NCBI GenBank assembly: GCA_946482325.1 | Contig: CAMLRA010000069.1 | Coordinates: 1-19,739, forward strand | Length of the DNA stretch: 19,739 nucleotides | Source of the DNA: an uncultured Chromatiaceae bacterium | GTDB lineage: Bacteria > Pseudomonadota > Gammaproteobacteria > Enterobacterales > Alteromonadaceae | Reading direction: 5' to 3' | In this document: positions 8,601 to 13,882 of the stretch, piece after piece | How positions within the stretch are numbered: the stretch's first letter is position 1 | How the letters are laid out: each line of letters opens with the position of its first letter | Made by a program: the position numbers and the translations under genes | Notes under the pieces: model-generated | The model's database searches: none | Seen by the model: the letters and a program-made list of their open reading frames with translations, nothing else | Told to the model about the DNA's origin: nothing

Positions 8601-9238
8601 TCTTAAAATACGAACTGGACCGTTATTTACGTGGCCGCACTGACGAAAAAGTGGCGGAAGAACCGCTGCTACGCGCTGAAGGCCAGGGGTATATCCATTA
8701 CCGCAAAGGCTCAATTGTGATGATGGCAATCAAAGACCGGATTGGTGTGGAGCGACTCGATGCAAACCTGCAGGCGTTTTTGCAGGAATTTCAGTACAAA
8801 CAAAACCCGTATCCGACCACGCTGGATTTACTGCGCCATTTAACGACGGGTGTCAGCGCTGAAGATAAAGCCTTTATCGAACAGCAATTCACGCTGATCA
8901 CCTTGTACGATTTACGTGTGCTGGATCTGCAGAAAACCGAATTACAGGATGGTCAGCTGCAACTGGATTTAACCATTCAGGCAGCGCGACTCAGTGCCGA
9001 CGGCAAAGGCGCGGAGACTGAACAGCCACTGGACGAAGACATCGATATTGGTGCGTTTAGTGCAGATCCAGACAAGTTTTCGGCGGATAACCAGCTGCTT
9101 TATCTGCAAAAACACCGGATAAAATCCGGCAAACAGCAGCTACGCGTGGTGGTGCCAAAAGGCACGGCTTATATCGGTATCGACCCGCTGATTAAGCTGA
9201 TTGACCGCGATGCGGCGGACAATATCCGCAAGCTTTAA
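5681..9238 (+). CDS. ABC-2 type permease fused to an M1-family zinc aminopeptidase domain
   Basis: A 1185-residue membrane protein in two parts. Residues 1 to about 620 carry roughly twelve hydrophobic segments in two ABC-2-like halves (first cluster about 18-36, 58-78, 106-130, 147-167, 175-195, 244-260; second cluster about 320-620), separated by a basic, Ala/Lys-rich linker near 270-290. The remainder is an M1 (gluzincin) peptidase-like region: E904 in a YSEGIGF segment at the GAMEN position, zinc motif HEMAH (927-931) with QWWGH, third ligand E951 in PETLAQY, and Y1007 in IHYRKG corresponding to the catalytic Tyr of M1 enzymes. The start at 5681 has GGAG 6 bases upstream; the frame is open 37 codons further up, overlapping the ATPase gene, and that extension is rejected. 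NCBI annotations use the label ABC permease/M1 aminopeptidase for such proteins. Substrate and physiological role are unknown to me. A terminator follows. Confidence 0.9.
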   Translation: MFLQMIRFEWRYYRRQPSFYVTSILFFLLAFFATASDSVQIGGGGEVWGNGPFAITRTITTMLIFSMFLVVNFVSSAALRNHASQMEELVCTKPVPPLSYQLGRFFGSYLVLVFVFAMVPLGTLLGSLMPWVDQARFGPTVLSYYVDAYLIFALPSLFVLSALFYTIASKFKSMQAMYLVAVVVFVLYLIAGSFAQTPEYRTMAALLDPFGLRSFADVSRYWTIVEKNTLSVSFSGVLLQNRLLWLAVGVMLLALFGGLFKPLALTPKARAGKAKAQSAVPEFAIKKLQTKAQTPSHWAQFCTRLGFELKQVVFSAPFFMLLLICIFNLLAPLFMPQRFYGTADWPLTQTMIELVTDSSSLLLVLILTYYCAEVVWRERSQGIGDIIDATPVANMVLWLSKLLAVAGAMLLMYLAFALATISYQLLKGFDDLDLMQYLVRLGYFNFLPFMLTVVLAFLIQVLSPNKYAGMGIFVVYFIVTQVLDAWGFNHRMWHFAASPAAPFSDLNRFGWTLESHSWYMLYWGGLTAILFVLGFGMFQRGPAQSLAVRYQQLRYQIGAGGQAVILLGSLVFVGSGGWIYYNTRVLNQYDSAEQQMDLQADYEKAYKAGADDPILVARKVEAFVDIYPEKRQVDARIEQTLVNKFDKPVSKMLVNWPKYTRSMEIIAPGATLSPRDNRLGTAWLEFSTPVQPGATLAMTIKLSRTNPGFQDDDVDVAVVENGTFINNAELLPQFGYNAGFELQERHERSKRGLEPVQRAYKLEDSSRYTESGFGRAEDFIDFSATVSTASDQTALAPGYLKKQWQQDGRSYFRYEMNAPMFNFYSFLSARLAVKKQVHQGVSLEVYYHPAHHWNIDRMMQSMQDSLDYFNKAFSPYQHQQMRIIEFPGYRDFAQSFANTVPYSEGIGFINDLRNEDSIDMPYYVTAHEMAHQWWGHQVGTANVQGSAVIPETLAQYSALRVMETKYGQAKLRQFLKYELDRYLRGRTDEKVAEEPLLRAEGQGYIHYRKGSIVMMAIKDRIGVERLDANLQAFLQEFQYKQNPYPTTLDLLRHLTTGVSAEDKAFIEQQFTLITLYDLRVLDLQKTELQDGQLQLDLTIQAARLSADGKGAETEQPLDEDIDIGAFSADPDKFSADNQLLYLQKHRIKSGKQQLRVVVPKGTAYIGIDPLIKLIDRDAADNIRKL

Positions 9239-9252
9239 GTTGTGCTTCAAAT

Positions 9253-9284
9253 AAGAAACCCGCCAATTGGCGGGTTTCTTTTTT
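9253..9284 (+). terminator. Rho-independent terminator after the ABC/M1 gene
   Basis: AAGAAACCCGCC (9253-9264) and GGCGGGTTTCTT (9269-9280) form a perfect 12-bp stem around AATT, continuing into TTTT. It lies 14 bases past the stop of the permease/peptidase gene. The opposite orientation has a poorer T run, but it could also serve the convergent creA. Confidence 0.93.
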
Positions 9285-9337
9285 CCGGCAACAACTACGC
9301 AAAAGCCACCGAATTGCTGGCGGTGATTTGTTGCCGG
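9285..9337. repeat. 53-base inverted repeat between convergent genes
   Basis: CCGGCAACAA (9285-9294) is an exact inverted copy of TTGTTGCCGG (9328-9337). Nested inside, CACCG (9307-9311) pairs with CGGTG (9321-9325). It abuts the terminator on the left and lies 20 bases from the creA stop on the right. There is no T run at either end, so it is not a second classical terminator. It may be a REP-like element or a 3'-end stabiliser. Confidence 0.55.
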
Positions 9338-9356
9338 CGAAGCTCTGGCGTCTGGC

Positions 9357-9854
9357 CTATTTACCGGCTTTAGCAGCCTGCTGCTGCGCTTCCAGTTCCT
9401 GCCAAGCCTGACTGCCCCACAGTGGTACTGTGGTCAGCGAGTGTTTGTCACTGCCGGCGCTTTCTTTGGTCGAATACGACAAATACACCAGCGTTCTGTT
9501 ATCAGCATCAAAAATCCGTCTGATTTTCAGGTGCTTAAACAAAATACTTTTCGATGCGGTGAAAATCACTTCGCCGGATTTGGACTTGTCGATTTGATTC
9601 AGCATGGCGGCGGTAATTTCGCCGGTCTGACGGCAGGCGATCGACATATCGGATGGGTCTGCCAACGACAAATCCGCTTCGACATGGCTGATATGACAGG
9701 TAACGCCAGGTATGGCCGGGTCGTTAAAGGTCTGAATTTTAATGTCTTTGGTGGTGAAAAGCCCAAGGCTGACATCACCGACTTCTTTGGGTGAACAGGC
9801 ACTGAGCGCAGTGAACACCAGACCTGCAGCCAACACACGCTGAAGATGAATCAT
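9357..9854 (-). CDS. creA: CreA-family protein, predicted lipoprotein
   Basis: A 165-residue exported protein of the CreA family (E. coli CreA has 157), whose function is not established. It starts with a short hydrophobic signal ending in LSAC, so Cys 20 is a likely lipidation site; E. coli CreA instead has a plain cleavable signal, a notable difference. Family blocks are VGDVSLG, IKIQTFNDPAIPGVTCHIS, ADPSDMSIACRQTGEI, GEVIFTASKSILFKHLKIRRIFD and LVYLSYSTK. The Cys residues in VTCHIS and IACRQ match the conserved pair. The start at 9854 is set by AAGGAG 5 bases upstream; the frame is open 18 codons further but without a ribosome-binding site. It lies 66 bases after the DUF2804 gene on the same strand, probably one transcript. 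The C-terminus adds a polar Gln/Ala/Lys tail. Confidence 0.9.
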   Translation of the reverse strand: MIHLQRVLAAGLVFTALSACSPKEVGDVSLGLFTTKDIKIQTFNDPAIPGVTCHISHVEADLSLADPSDMSIACRQTGEITAAMLNQIDKSKSGEVIFTASKSILFKHLKIRRIFDADNRTLVYLSYSTKESAGSDKHSLTTVPLWGSQAWQELEAQQQAAKAGK

Positions 9855-9896
9855 CACAACTCCTTGTTTTATCTGATTAATTGCCAATGGTTTGAA

Positions 9897-9920
9897 CCAG
9901 CAAAGCACGTTGCCTGCTGG
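9897..9920 (-). other. Hairpin in the DUF2804-creA intergenic region
   Basis: CCAGCA (9897-9902) pairs with TGCTGG (9915-9920), with an inner GCA/TGC pairing (9905-9907, 9911-9913). It begins at the base next to the DUF2804 stop codon. No T run follows on the minus strand, so it is more likely a processing or stability element than a terminator. Confidence 0.4.
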
Positions 9921-10958
9921 TCACCACTTGGCGTAATGATCTTCCGCCAACCCCAGGCAATGCTGAAGCTGCAGCACCCGGCCGTCGCGTAACCTTACTG
10001 TACCACTGTACAACCCGGCGTATTGACGGAAATTACTGGCAAGGAGCCCCAACTGGAGTTTTTCCTGCCGGCAAAAATCGCTGTGAAAAATTAAATCAAT
10101 CTCGCCACATAATGTGCGGATGCGCCACGGCGTGGCTTGACCGCGATCAAACTCAAAGCGGGCCGGGCTTAAATGCTGGATATTGCCGTCATACCACAAG
10201 GCGTTTTCGCAAAGCCCGGTTTCATTAACACCTGCCGCCAGATTCAAACCAAAAGGCGCTCCGTCCAATAAAGTATTGATGGAACTCCAGCGCCAGCTGG
10301 TTTCACGGCGCATAAAACCGGCGGAGAAATCGATGCCGCCGCGGGCTTTCGTCAGGTCCAGCGGCTGACCATCACGCAGCAAGCTGCCACTGACACGCAG
10401 CGCATTGTTTTTTTCGGTGTAAGTCCAGCCGTTGTAACCGGTGGGGGCAGCCAGCGCCAGTGGCTGTTGCTGATCAAAATCAAGTTGCAGTTCAGCCTGC
10501 AGGCCGGGCGTCTGTAACGACAAAACCCAGCCGCTGGCGTCGTTGTCGATTTGCCATTGTTTGGTGCCTTTGCCCATGCTGGCGCGGCCATGCTGTGGCG
10601 AGTCGCTGGTGAGGCAGCCAAAACCCAGCGGTGCCAACAGCGCAAATTCGCGCGCTGGTTTGCCTTGTTGGTACAGATAAGCGAAACCGGAGCAAACATA
10701 ACGCACATCAGCAATGGCGACGGCCAGCAGCCAATCCGGACCACTGACGCCAACAAACTGAAATTGTTTATAGCCAAAATGTTGTGTCAAGCGGCTACCC
10801 GGTTTATCCAGCACCGAATTGAGGCGAAAGGCCGACAAATTCAAATCAGCAACTGACCCATCAAACAGGCCTTGTTGCAGTCGACCTGCTGTATCAAATA
10901 GCGTCGATGGCGCTGGGGTTAAGATTGGCTGGTAGCGATAGGAGTCGGACATCAGCAT
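9921..10958 (-). CDS. DUF2804 family protein
   Basis: A 345-residue protein resembling the uncharacterised DUF2804 (PF10974) family: a soluble, beta-rich protein without signal peptide or membrane segment. The basis is recall of family features: an N-terminal ILTPAPSTLFDTAGRLQQG, a central YNGWTYTEKN, RRETSWRWSS, the GVNETGLCENALWYDG block and the characteristic C-terminal GLAEDHYAKW. No catalytic motif is evident. Two in-frame starts, 10958 and 10952, lie 6 bases apart; neither has a strong Shine-Dalgarno and the longer is given. A good promoter lies 24 bases upstream on the minus strand, so it starts its own unit, with creA downstream. It is separated from the FKBP gene by a terminator. Confidence 0.8.
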   Translation of the reverse strand: MLMSDSYRYQPILTPAPSTLFDTAGRLQQGLFDGSVADLNLSAFRLNSVLDKPGSRLTQHFGYKQFQFVGVSGPDWLLAVAIADVRYVCSGFAYLYQQGKPAREFALLAPLGFGCLTSDSPQHGRASMGKGTKQWQIDNDASGWVLSLQTPGLQAELQLDFDQQQPLALAAPTGYNGWTYTEKNNALRVSGSLLRDGQPLDLTKARGGIDFSAGFMRRETSWRWSSINTLLDGAPFGLNLAAGVNETGLCENALWYDGNIQHLSPARFEFDRGQATPWRIRTLCGEIDLIFHSDFCRQEKLQLGLLASNFRQYAGLYSGTVRLRDGRVLQLQHCLGLAEDHYAKW

Positions 10959-10981
10959 GACCCGGAAAGGTAGATAACAGA

Positions 10982-11010
10982 TTTATATCAGCTTTTTCTG
11001 GTCAGACCAA
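10982..11010 (-). promoter_or_regulatory. Putative sigma-70 promoter of the DUF2804-creA unit
   Basis: On the minus strand, TTGGTC (11010-11005), a 17-base spacer and TATAAA (10987-10982), preceded by TGA to give an extended -10. The -35 overlaps a small palindrome, TGGTCTGACCA, a possible operator. The start codon lies 24 bases past the -10, leaving a short leader. Confidence 0.6.
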
Positions 11011-11030
11011 GCGGCTGCTGTCGTGCAGCA

Positions 11031-11078
11031 CAGTGTGAAACGAAGAAGGGAGAATAGTGTGAAACGATGAAGGTAGGA
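11031..11078. repeat. Two-copy tandem repeat of 24 bases upstream of the DUF2804 promoter
   Basis: 11031-11054 and 11055-11078 match at 20 of 24 positions; the shared core is AGTGTGAAACGA, then GAAGG. It lies between the FKBP terminator and the DUF2804 promoter, 20 bases upstream of the -35. Confidence 0.7.
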
Positions 11079-11105
11079 AAAACGGCTGCCGGTGGCCCGG
11101 CAGCC
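11077..11105 (-). terminator. Rho-independent terminator of the ygfZ-FKBP unit
   Basis: GGCTGCCGG (11084-11092) and CCGGCAGCC (11097-11105) form a perfect 9-bp stem with a 4-base loop. On the minus strand it is followed by GTTTTT. It lies 8 bases past the FKBP stop codon. Confidence 0.9.
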
Positions 11106-11113
11106 TGCTTGTC

Positions 11114-11605
11114 TTAATGATCGTGGCCTGAGTGACCATCCATACCATGGGCATGGCCGTGCGCCAGTTCGTCAGCAGTCGCATCACGCACTAACAGCAC
11201 TTCGATATCAAAAGTCAGGTCAATGCCAGAGAGCGGGTGGTTGCCATCGACAACCACTTCTTCATCAGTCACATCCAGCACGATGACAGATTGTTCATGA
11301 CCATCCGGGCCAGCGGCGCGAAAACGCATGCCGACTTCCACTTCCATGCCTTCGAATAACGAACGCGGTACTGCCTGAGTCAGTTCGTCATGACGTTCGC
11401 CGTAGGCATCGGCCGCAGCGATAGCCACTGTGAACTTGTCACCAGCCTGTTTACCGGTCAGAACTTTCTCAAGGCCGCTGATCAGCGAACCGGTGCCGTG
11501 GATAAACACTAAAGGTTCGGCGCCAAAAGAGCTGTCGAGTTCGTTGCCGTTGGCATCGCTGACGCTGTAGTGCATGGCGACGACTTTATTGTGTTGAATA
11601 GTCAT
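11114..11605 (-). CDS. FKBP-type peptidyl-prolyl cis-trans isomerase, SlyD-like
   Basis: A cytoplasmic prolyl isomerase and chaperone of the SlyD/FkpB class, 163 residues. The FKBP core is split by an insert-in-flap domain at about 71-123. It shows VAMHYSVSDANG, IHGTGSLISGLEKVLTGKQAGDKF, DAYGERH and the typical GNHPLSGIDLTFDIEVL return to the core. The C-terminal tail is His-rich (nine His in the last 15 residues), ending HSGHDH, suited to binding Ni2+ or Zn2+; it is shorter than the E. coli SlyD tail and lacks its cysteines. The start at 11605 has GAGG overlapping the ygfZ stop codon, so it is translationally coupled to ygfZ, 7 bases upstream. The frame is open for 18 more codons inside ygfZ, but that has no ribosome-binding site. 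No symbol is given because SlyD and its paralogues cannot be separated here. Confidence 0.92.
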   Translation of the reverse strand: MTIQHNKVVAMHYSVSDANGNELDSSFGAEPLVFIHGTGSLISGLEKVLTGKQAGDKFTVAIAAADAYGERHDELTQAVPRSLFEGMEVEVGMRFRAAGPDGHEQSVIVLDVTDEEVVVDGNHPLSGIDLTFDIEVLLVRDATADELAHGHAHGMDGHSGHDH

Positions 11606-11612
11606 GAGGACC

Positions 11613-12587
11613 TCAGGGAGTGATGGAATAAGGTAAAGGTTGTAATTGTAAGCCGACATCCGGCTCTGTCGCCAGCCGGAAATGGTCGGCTGCGCTGATA
11701 TCGTTTGGTAATACGGCCAGCAGTTGCAGTTGGCCCTGAATATTCACCGCATTGACCACTACGCCGCTGCGCCGCCAGTTTTGCTCCAGCTGCAGTTCGA
11801 TGTCGCTGCCAGCGACAGGGGTATGCTCGGTTTCGGCTTTGAGCAGGTACATGGCTCTTTTGTTTTTGCCCAGGTACTTCATCCGCGCCACCATTTCCTG
11901 GCCCATGTAACAGCCTTTGGTGAAGCTGATGGCGTCTAACGCTTGCAGATTCAGCTGCTGCGGCACATATTCACCAAGTAAGGGTTGTTCCAGATACGGC
12001 ATACCGTGCGCGATATGTTGTGCCAGCCAGCGGGTTGGTGCGGCCATCAGCGCCTGCTGCTGTTGCCACAGGGTTTTGGCTTGTTCGAGCGCCAGGATCA
12101 ATACAAAGTGATCGGCCGCGAGGCCCAATAAGTATCCACCATCAACGGCTTGTTGCTGGCCGATGGCAGGTTGCGGGTAACCAAGCTGGTGCAGTAAAGC
12201 GACGCTGTCTGCGCCACCAATACCAAACACCGCGTATTGGTCTTGTACTTCGGTGAAACTGACTTTGGAAAAGACACCGTACTTTTTCAGCTGTGCCAGC
12301 GAGGCCTGCAGTTCGTCGCGAAAGGCCAGCCAGAGTAGATCGTCGCCAGCTTGCAACAGGTGGAATGTGCCCCACATTTTGCCTTTGGCGTCACAGTGCG
12401 CACCACGCAGGAAATGGTCGCTGCTGACTTGTGTCACGTCACAAGTGACCTGACCCTGCAGAAACTTTTGTTGGTCGGCTCCGCTGATTTTTAATAGCTG
12501 AAAGGCCGGCAACGGGCTGACAAAAGCCGAAGACAGATTATTCGACAGCTGAGCCAGTTGCTCAGCACTCATCCAGAAACTTTGCAT
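11613..12587 (-). CDS. ygfZ: Folate-binding Fe-S cluster maintenance protein YgfZ
   Basis: A tetrahydrofolate-dependent protein related to aminomethyltransferase GcvT, required for assembly or repair of certain Fe-S enzymes such as MiaB. Length is 324 residues, against 326 in E. coli. The family signature KGCYMGQE is at 224-231 with the essential Cys 226. Other matches are GADQQKFLQGQVTCDV, AHCDAKGKMW, LKKYGVFSKV, YVPQQLNLQALDAISF, NKRAMYLLKA and the terminal LQPLPYSI. The start at 12587 is chosen by length. A GGGAG lies about 12 bases upstream, longer than usual spacing, so an initiation codon a few residues away (Met 6) is possible. It is divergent from sdhE with a 145-base shared region; a weak minus-strand promoter (TTGTGC, 17 bases, AATGAT) can be drawn there. 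The FKBP gene follows in the same transcript. Confidence 0.95.
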   Translation of the reverse strand: MQSFWMSAEQLAQLSNNLSSAFVSPLPAFQLLKISGADQQKFLQGQVTCDVTQVSSDHFLRGAHCDAKGKMWGTFHLLQAGDDLLWLAFRDELQASLAQLKKYGVFSKVSFTEVQDQYAVFGIGGADSVALLHQLGYPQPAIGQQQAVDGGYLLGLAADHFVLILALEQAKTLWQQQQALMAAPTRWLAQHIAHGMPYLEQPLLGEYVPQQLNLQALDAISFTKGCYMGQEMVARMKYLGKNKRAMYLLKAETEHTPVAGSDIELQLEQNWRRSGVVVNAVNIQGQLQLLAVLPNDISAADHFRLATEPDVGLQLQPLPYSITP

Positions 12588-12675
12588 AACAGCGGAGGGC
12601 TCCCGACTGAAACCATTTACAGTTGCTTGATCATTGGGTGTTGCCGGCAAAAGCACAACCCCTGACCGATTTTTT

Positions 12676-12684
12676 TGTTAGAAT
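12676..12684 (+). promoter_or_regulatory. Putative extended -10 promoter for sdhE-ygfX
   Basis: TG-T-TAGAAT (12676-12684) is an extended -10 element; no good -35 exists at the right distance, which extended -10 promoters tolerate. In the transcript, CAGCGT (12702-12707) and ACGCTG (12711-12716) form a perfect 6-bp hairpin ending 6 bases before the sdhE ribosome-binding site. Confidence 0.45.
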
Positions 12685-12732
12685 TTAGCCCTTATCTGCC
12701 TCAGCGTTTCACGCTGTATTCACAGGAATATT

Positions 12733-12984
12733 ATGACTGCCTTAATGACCAAACCGAAATTACGTTGGGCCTGCCGCCGCGGCATGCTGGAGCTGGACGT
12801 ATTACTGGCGCCTTTTGTTGAACATGGTTACGACGCGCTGACTGAGCCGGAAAAACATATTTTTGAACGTCTGCTGGCCTGTGATGATCCTGATTTATTT
12901 GCCTGGTTCATGGGCCATGCCCAATCACCGGACCCGCAATTACAAGCCTTGGTTCAGGTCATTCTGAACCGGGTGCGGGTGTAA
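12733..12984 (+). CDS. sdhE: Succinate dehydrogenase FAD assembly factor SdhE
   Basis: A small cytoplasmic protein that promotes covalent attachment of FAD to succinate dehydrogenase (SdhA) and fumarate reductase. The 83 residues are the usual length. The diagnostic RGMLELD is at 16-22, with WACRRG before it and the helical bundle continuing through FERLLACDDPDLFAWFMG. The start at 12733 has AGGA 6 bases upstream; Met 5 is a possible alternative. It is divergent from ygfZ, a classical arrangement, and ygfX starts 3 bases after its stop, so sdhE and ygfX form an operon. Confidence 0.96.
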   Translation: MTALMTKPKLRWACRRGMLELDVLLAPFVEHGYDALTEPEKHIFERLLACDDPDLFAWFMGHAQSPDPQLQALVQVILNRVRV

Positions 12985-12987
12985 AAA

Positions 12988-13464
12988 ATGCAATGCCGGA
13001 CGCTGCGCGTCGGGCAATCAGCCTGGCCTGTCCGGCTGCTCTGTGGTTTGCTGTTGCTGGCGCTGCTCGGCGCCGGAAGTGTAGGAGCCATGGTGCCCTG
13101 GTGGCTGCAGTGTAGCTGGTTGCCGGTGTTTTATTATTGTTTTGCTGCGATACAACCATCCAAACGCAGTTGGCTATTAAGCTTCGACTCAGGTTTGCAA
13201 TTACGTGCTGATGCGTTAGATTCGGCGGATACCTCGCCAGAGCGACAGTTATCCGTACAACAGGGTGAGTTATTGCCCGATAGCCAACAGTGCTGGCTGG
13301 GATTCTGGCTGCATTGGCGTAGCGGGGACGGTTCGATACAGCGACGTTGGCTGTTTCAGGATGCTTTATCCACAGCCGATGTGCGGGCGCTGGCGCGCCA
13401 AATCCAACAGCTACGCTGGCAACAACCACCGGCGCCGGCTGGTGTGATGCAGTGGTTCAGCTAA
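12988..13464 (+). CDS. ygfX: YgfX-like inner-membrane protein
   Basis: A 158-residue membrane protein placed directly after sdhE, where ygfX (also named cptA) lies in enterobacteria; YgfX has been described there as partner of SdhE and as a membrane toxin. Two adjacent hydrophobic segments (about 13-34 and 37-55) are followed by a soluble C-terminal domain. The end (RRWLFQDALSTADVRALARQIQQL) follows the pattern of the E. coli protein (HLWLAADSMDEAEWRDLRRI). Overall similarity is low, so the call relies on position and topology. No separate strong ribosome-binding site exists; the start is 3 bases past the sdhE stop with GGGTG at the sdhE end, consistent with coupling. It is about 20 residues longer than the enterobacterial form. 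Confidence 0.72.
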   Translation: MQCRTLRVGQSAWPVRLLCGLLLLALLGAGSVGAMVPWWLQCSWLPVFYYCFAAIQPSKRSWLLSFDSGLQLRADALDSADTSPERQLSVQQGELLPDSQQCWLGFWLHWRSGDGSIQRRWLFQDALSTADVRALARQIQQLRWQQPPAPAGVMQWFS

Positions 13465-13523
13465 ACCTCAACCGCCAATGGTTTCCATTTTATTGCTAGA
13501 CAGATCTGATACAGGAATTTTTT

Positions 13524-13799
13524 ATGAGTTTTGTTGAACTAGTCGGATATATTCCGGCCATTATTTTCCCGGTTGCTACCCTCATGCAGCTGGTGCATTT
13601 GTTGCGGACCAAAGAATCTGCCGGTGTACCGGCCCTGACCTGGGCTGCTTTTGCGCTGGGCAACATCAGCTTGTATATCTATGCGGAAAAGTACTTTGAG
13701 CTGCAGTCCATTCTTGGTCAGCTGGCGACCGCAGCGCTGCAGATTTATGTCGTGATGCTGATTATCAAATACCGCAAGAAACCCGAAACTACAGCATAG
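13524..13799 (+). CDS. Small three-helix membrane protein, SemiSWEET/PQ-loop-like
   Basis: A 91-residue protein with three hydrophobic helices at about 6-26, 38-56 and 63-83, the topology of bacterial SemiSWEET sugar transporters, which work as dimers. The loop after helix 1 reads HLLRTKESAGVPALTW, resembling the KTKSxxxIS-type loop of SemiSWEET/PQ-loop proteins. The signature Pro-Gln of helix 1 is not intact: here PVATLMQ separates Pro and Gln. It is therefore placed in this superfamily by topology and loop, not by a perfect motif. AGGA lies 7 bases before the ATG. It follows ygfX by 59 bases with no terminator between, so co-transcription is possible. It is convergent with nadB, sharing the bidirectional terminator. 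The substrate is unknown. Confidence 0.6.
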   Translation: MSFVELVGYIPAIIFPVATLMQLVHLLRTKESAGVPALTWAAFALGNISLYIYAEKYFELQSILGQLATAALQIYVVMLIIKYRKKPETTA

Positions 13800-13828
13800 C
13801 CAGGGTGTAGACTGTACGTTGAGAGACA

Positions 13829-13857
13829 AAAAAGCCGGACGTGATTTCCGGCTTTTT
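13829..13857. terminator. Bidirectional terminator between the SemiSWEET-like gene and nadB
   Basis: AAAAAGCCGGA (13829-13839) and TCCGGCTTTTT (13847-13857) form a perfect 11-bp stem with a 7-base loop. T runs appear on both strands (five on plus, six on minus), so it can end both converging transcripts. Confidence 0.93.
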
Positions 13858-13882
13858 GCTGTTTGGCTTGCAACACAATAAC

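Noticed and set aside
12959..13429. 156-codon minus-strand frame opposite ygfX
   Set aside because: ygfX has the expected position after sdhE, two membrane segments and a matching C-terminus. The antisense translation is low-complexity Ala/Arg-rich.
9883..13484. The 11-mer GCCAATGGTTT occurring at 9883-9893 and 13474-13484
   Set aside because: A repeat this short is expected by chance many times in a 20-kb window.
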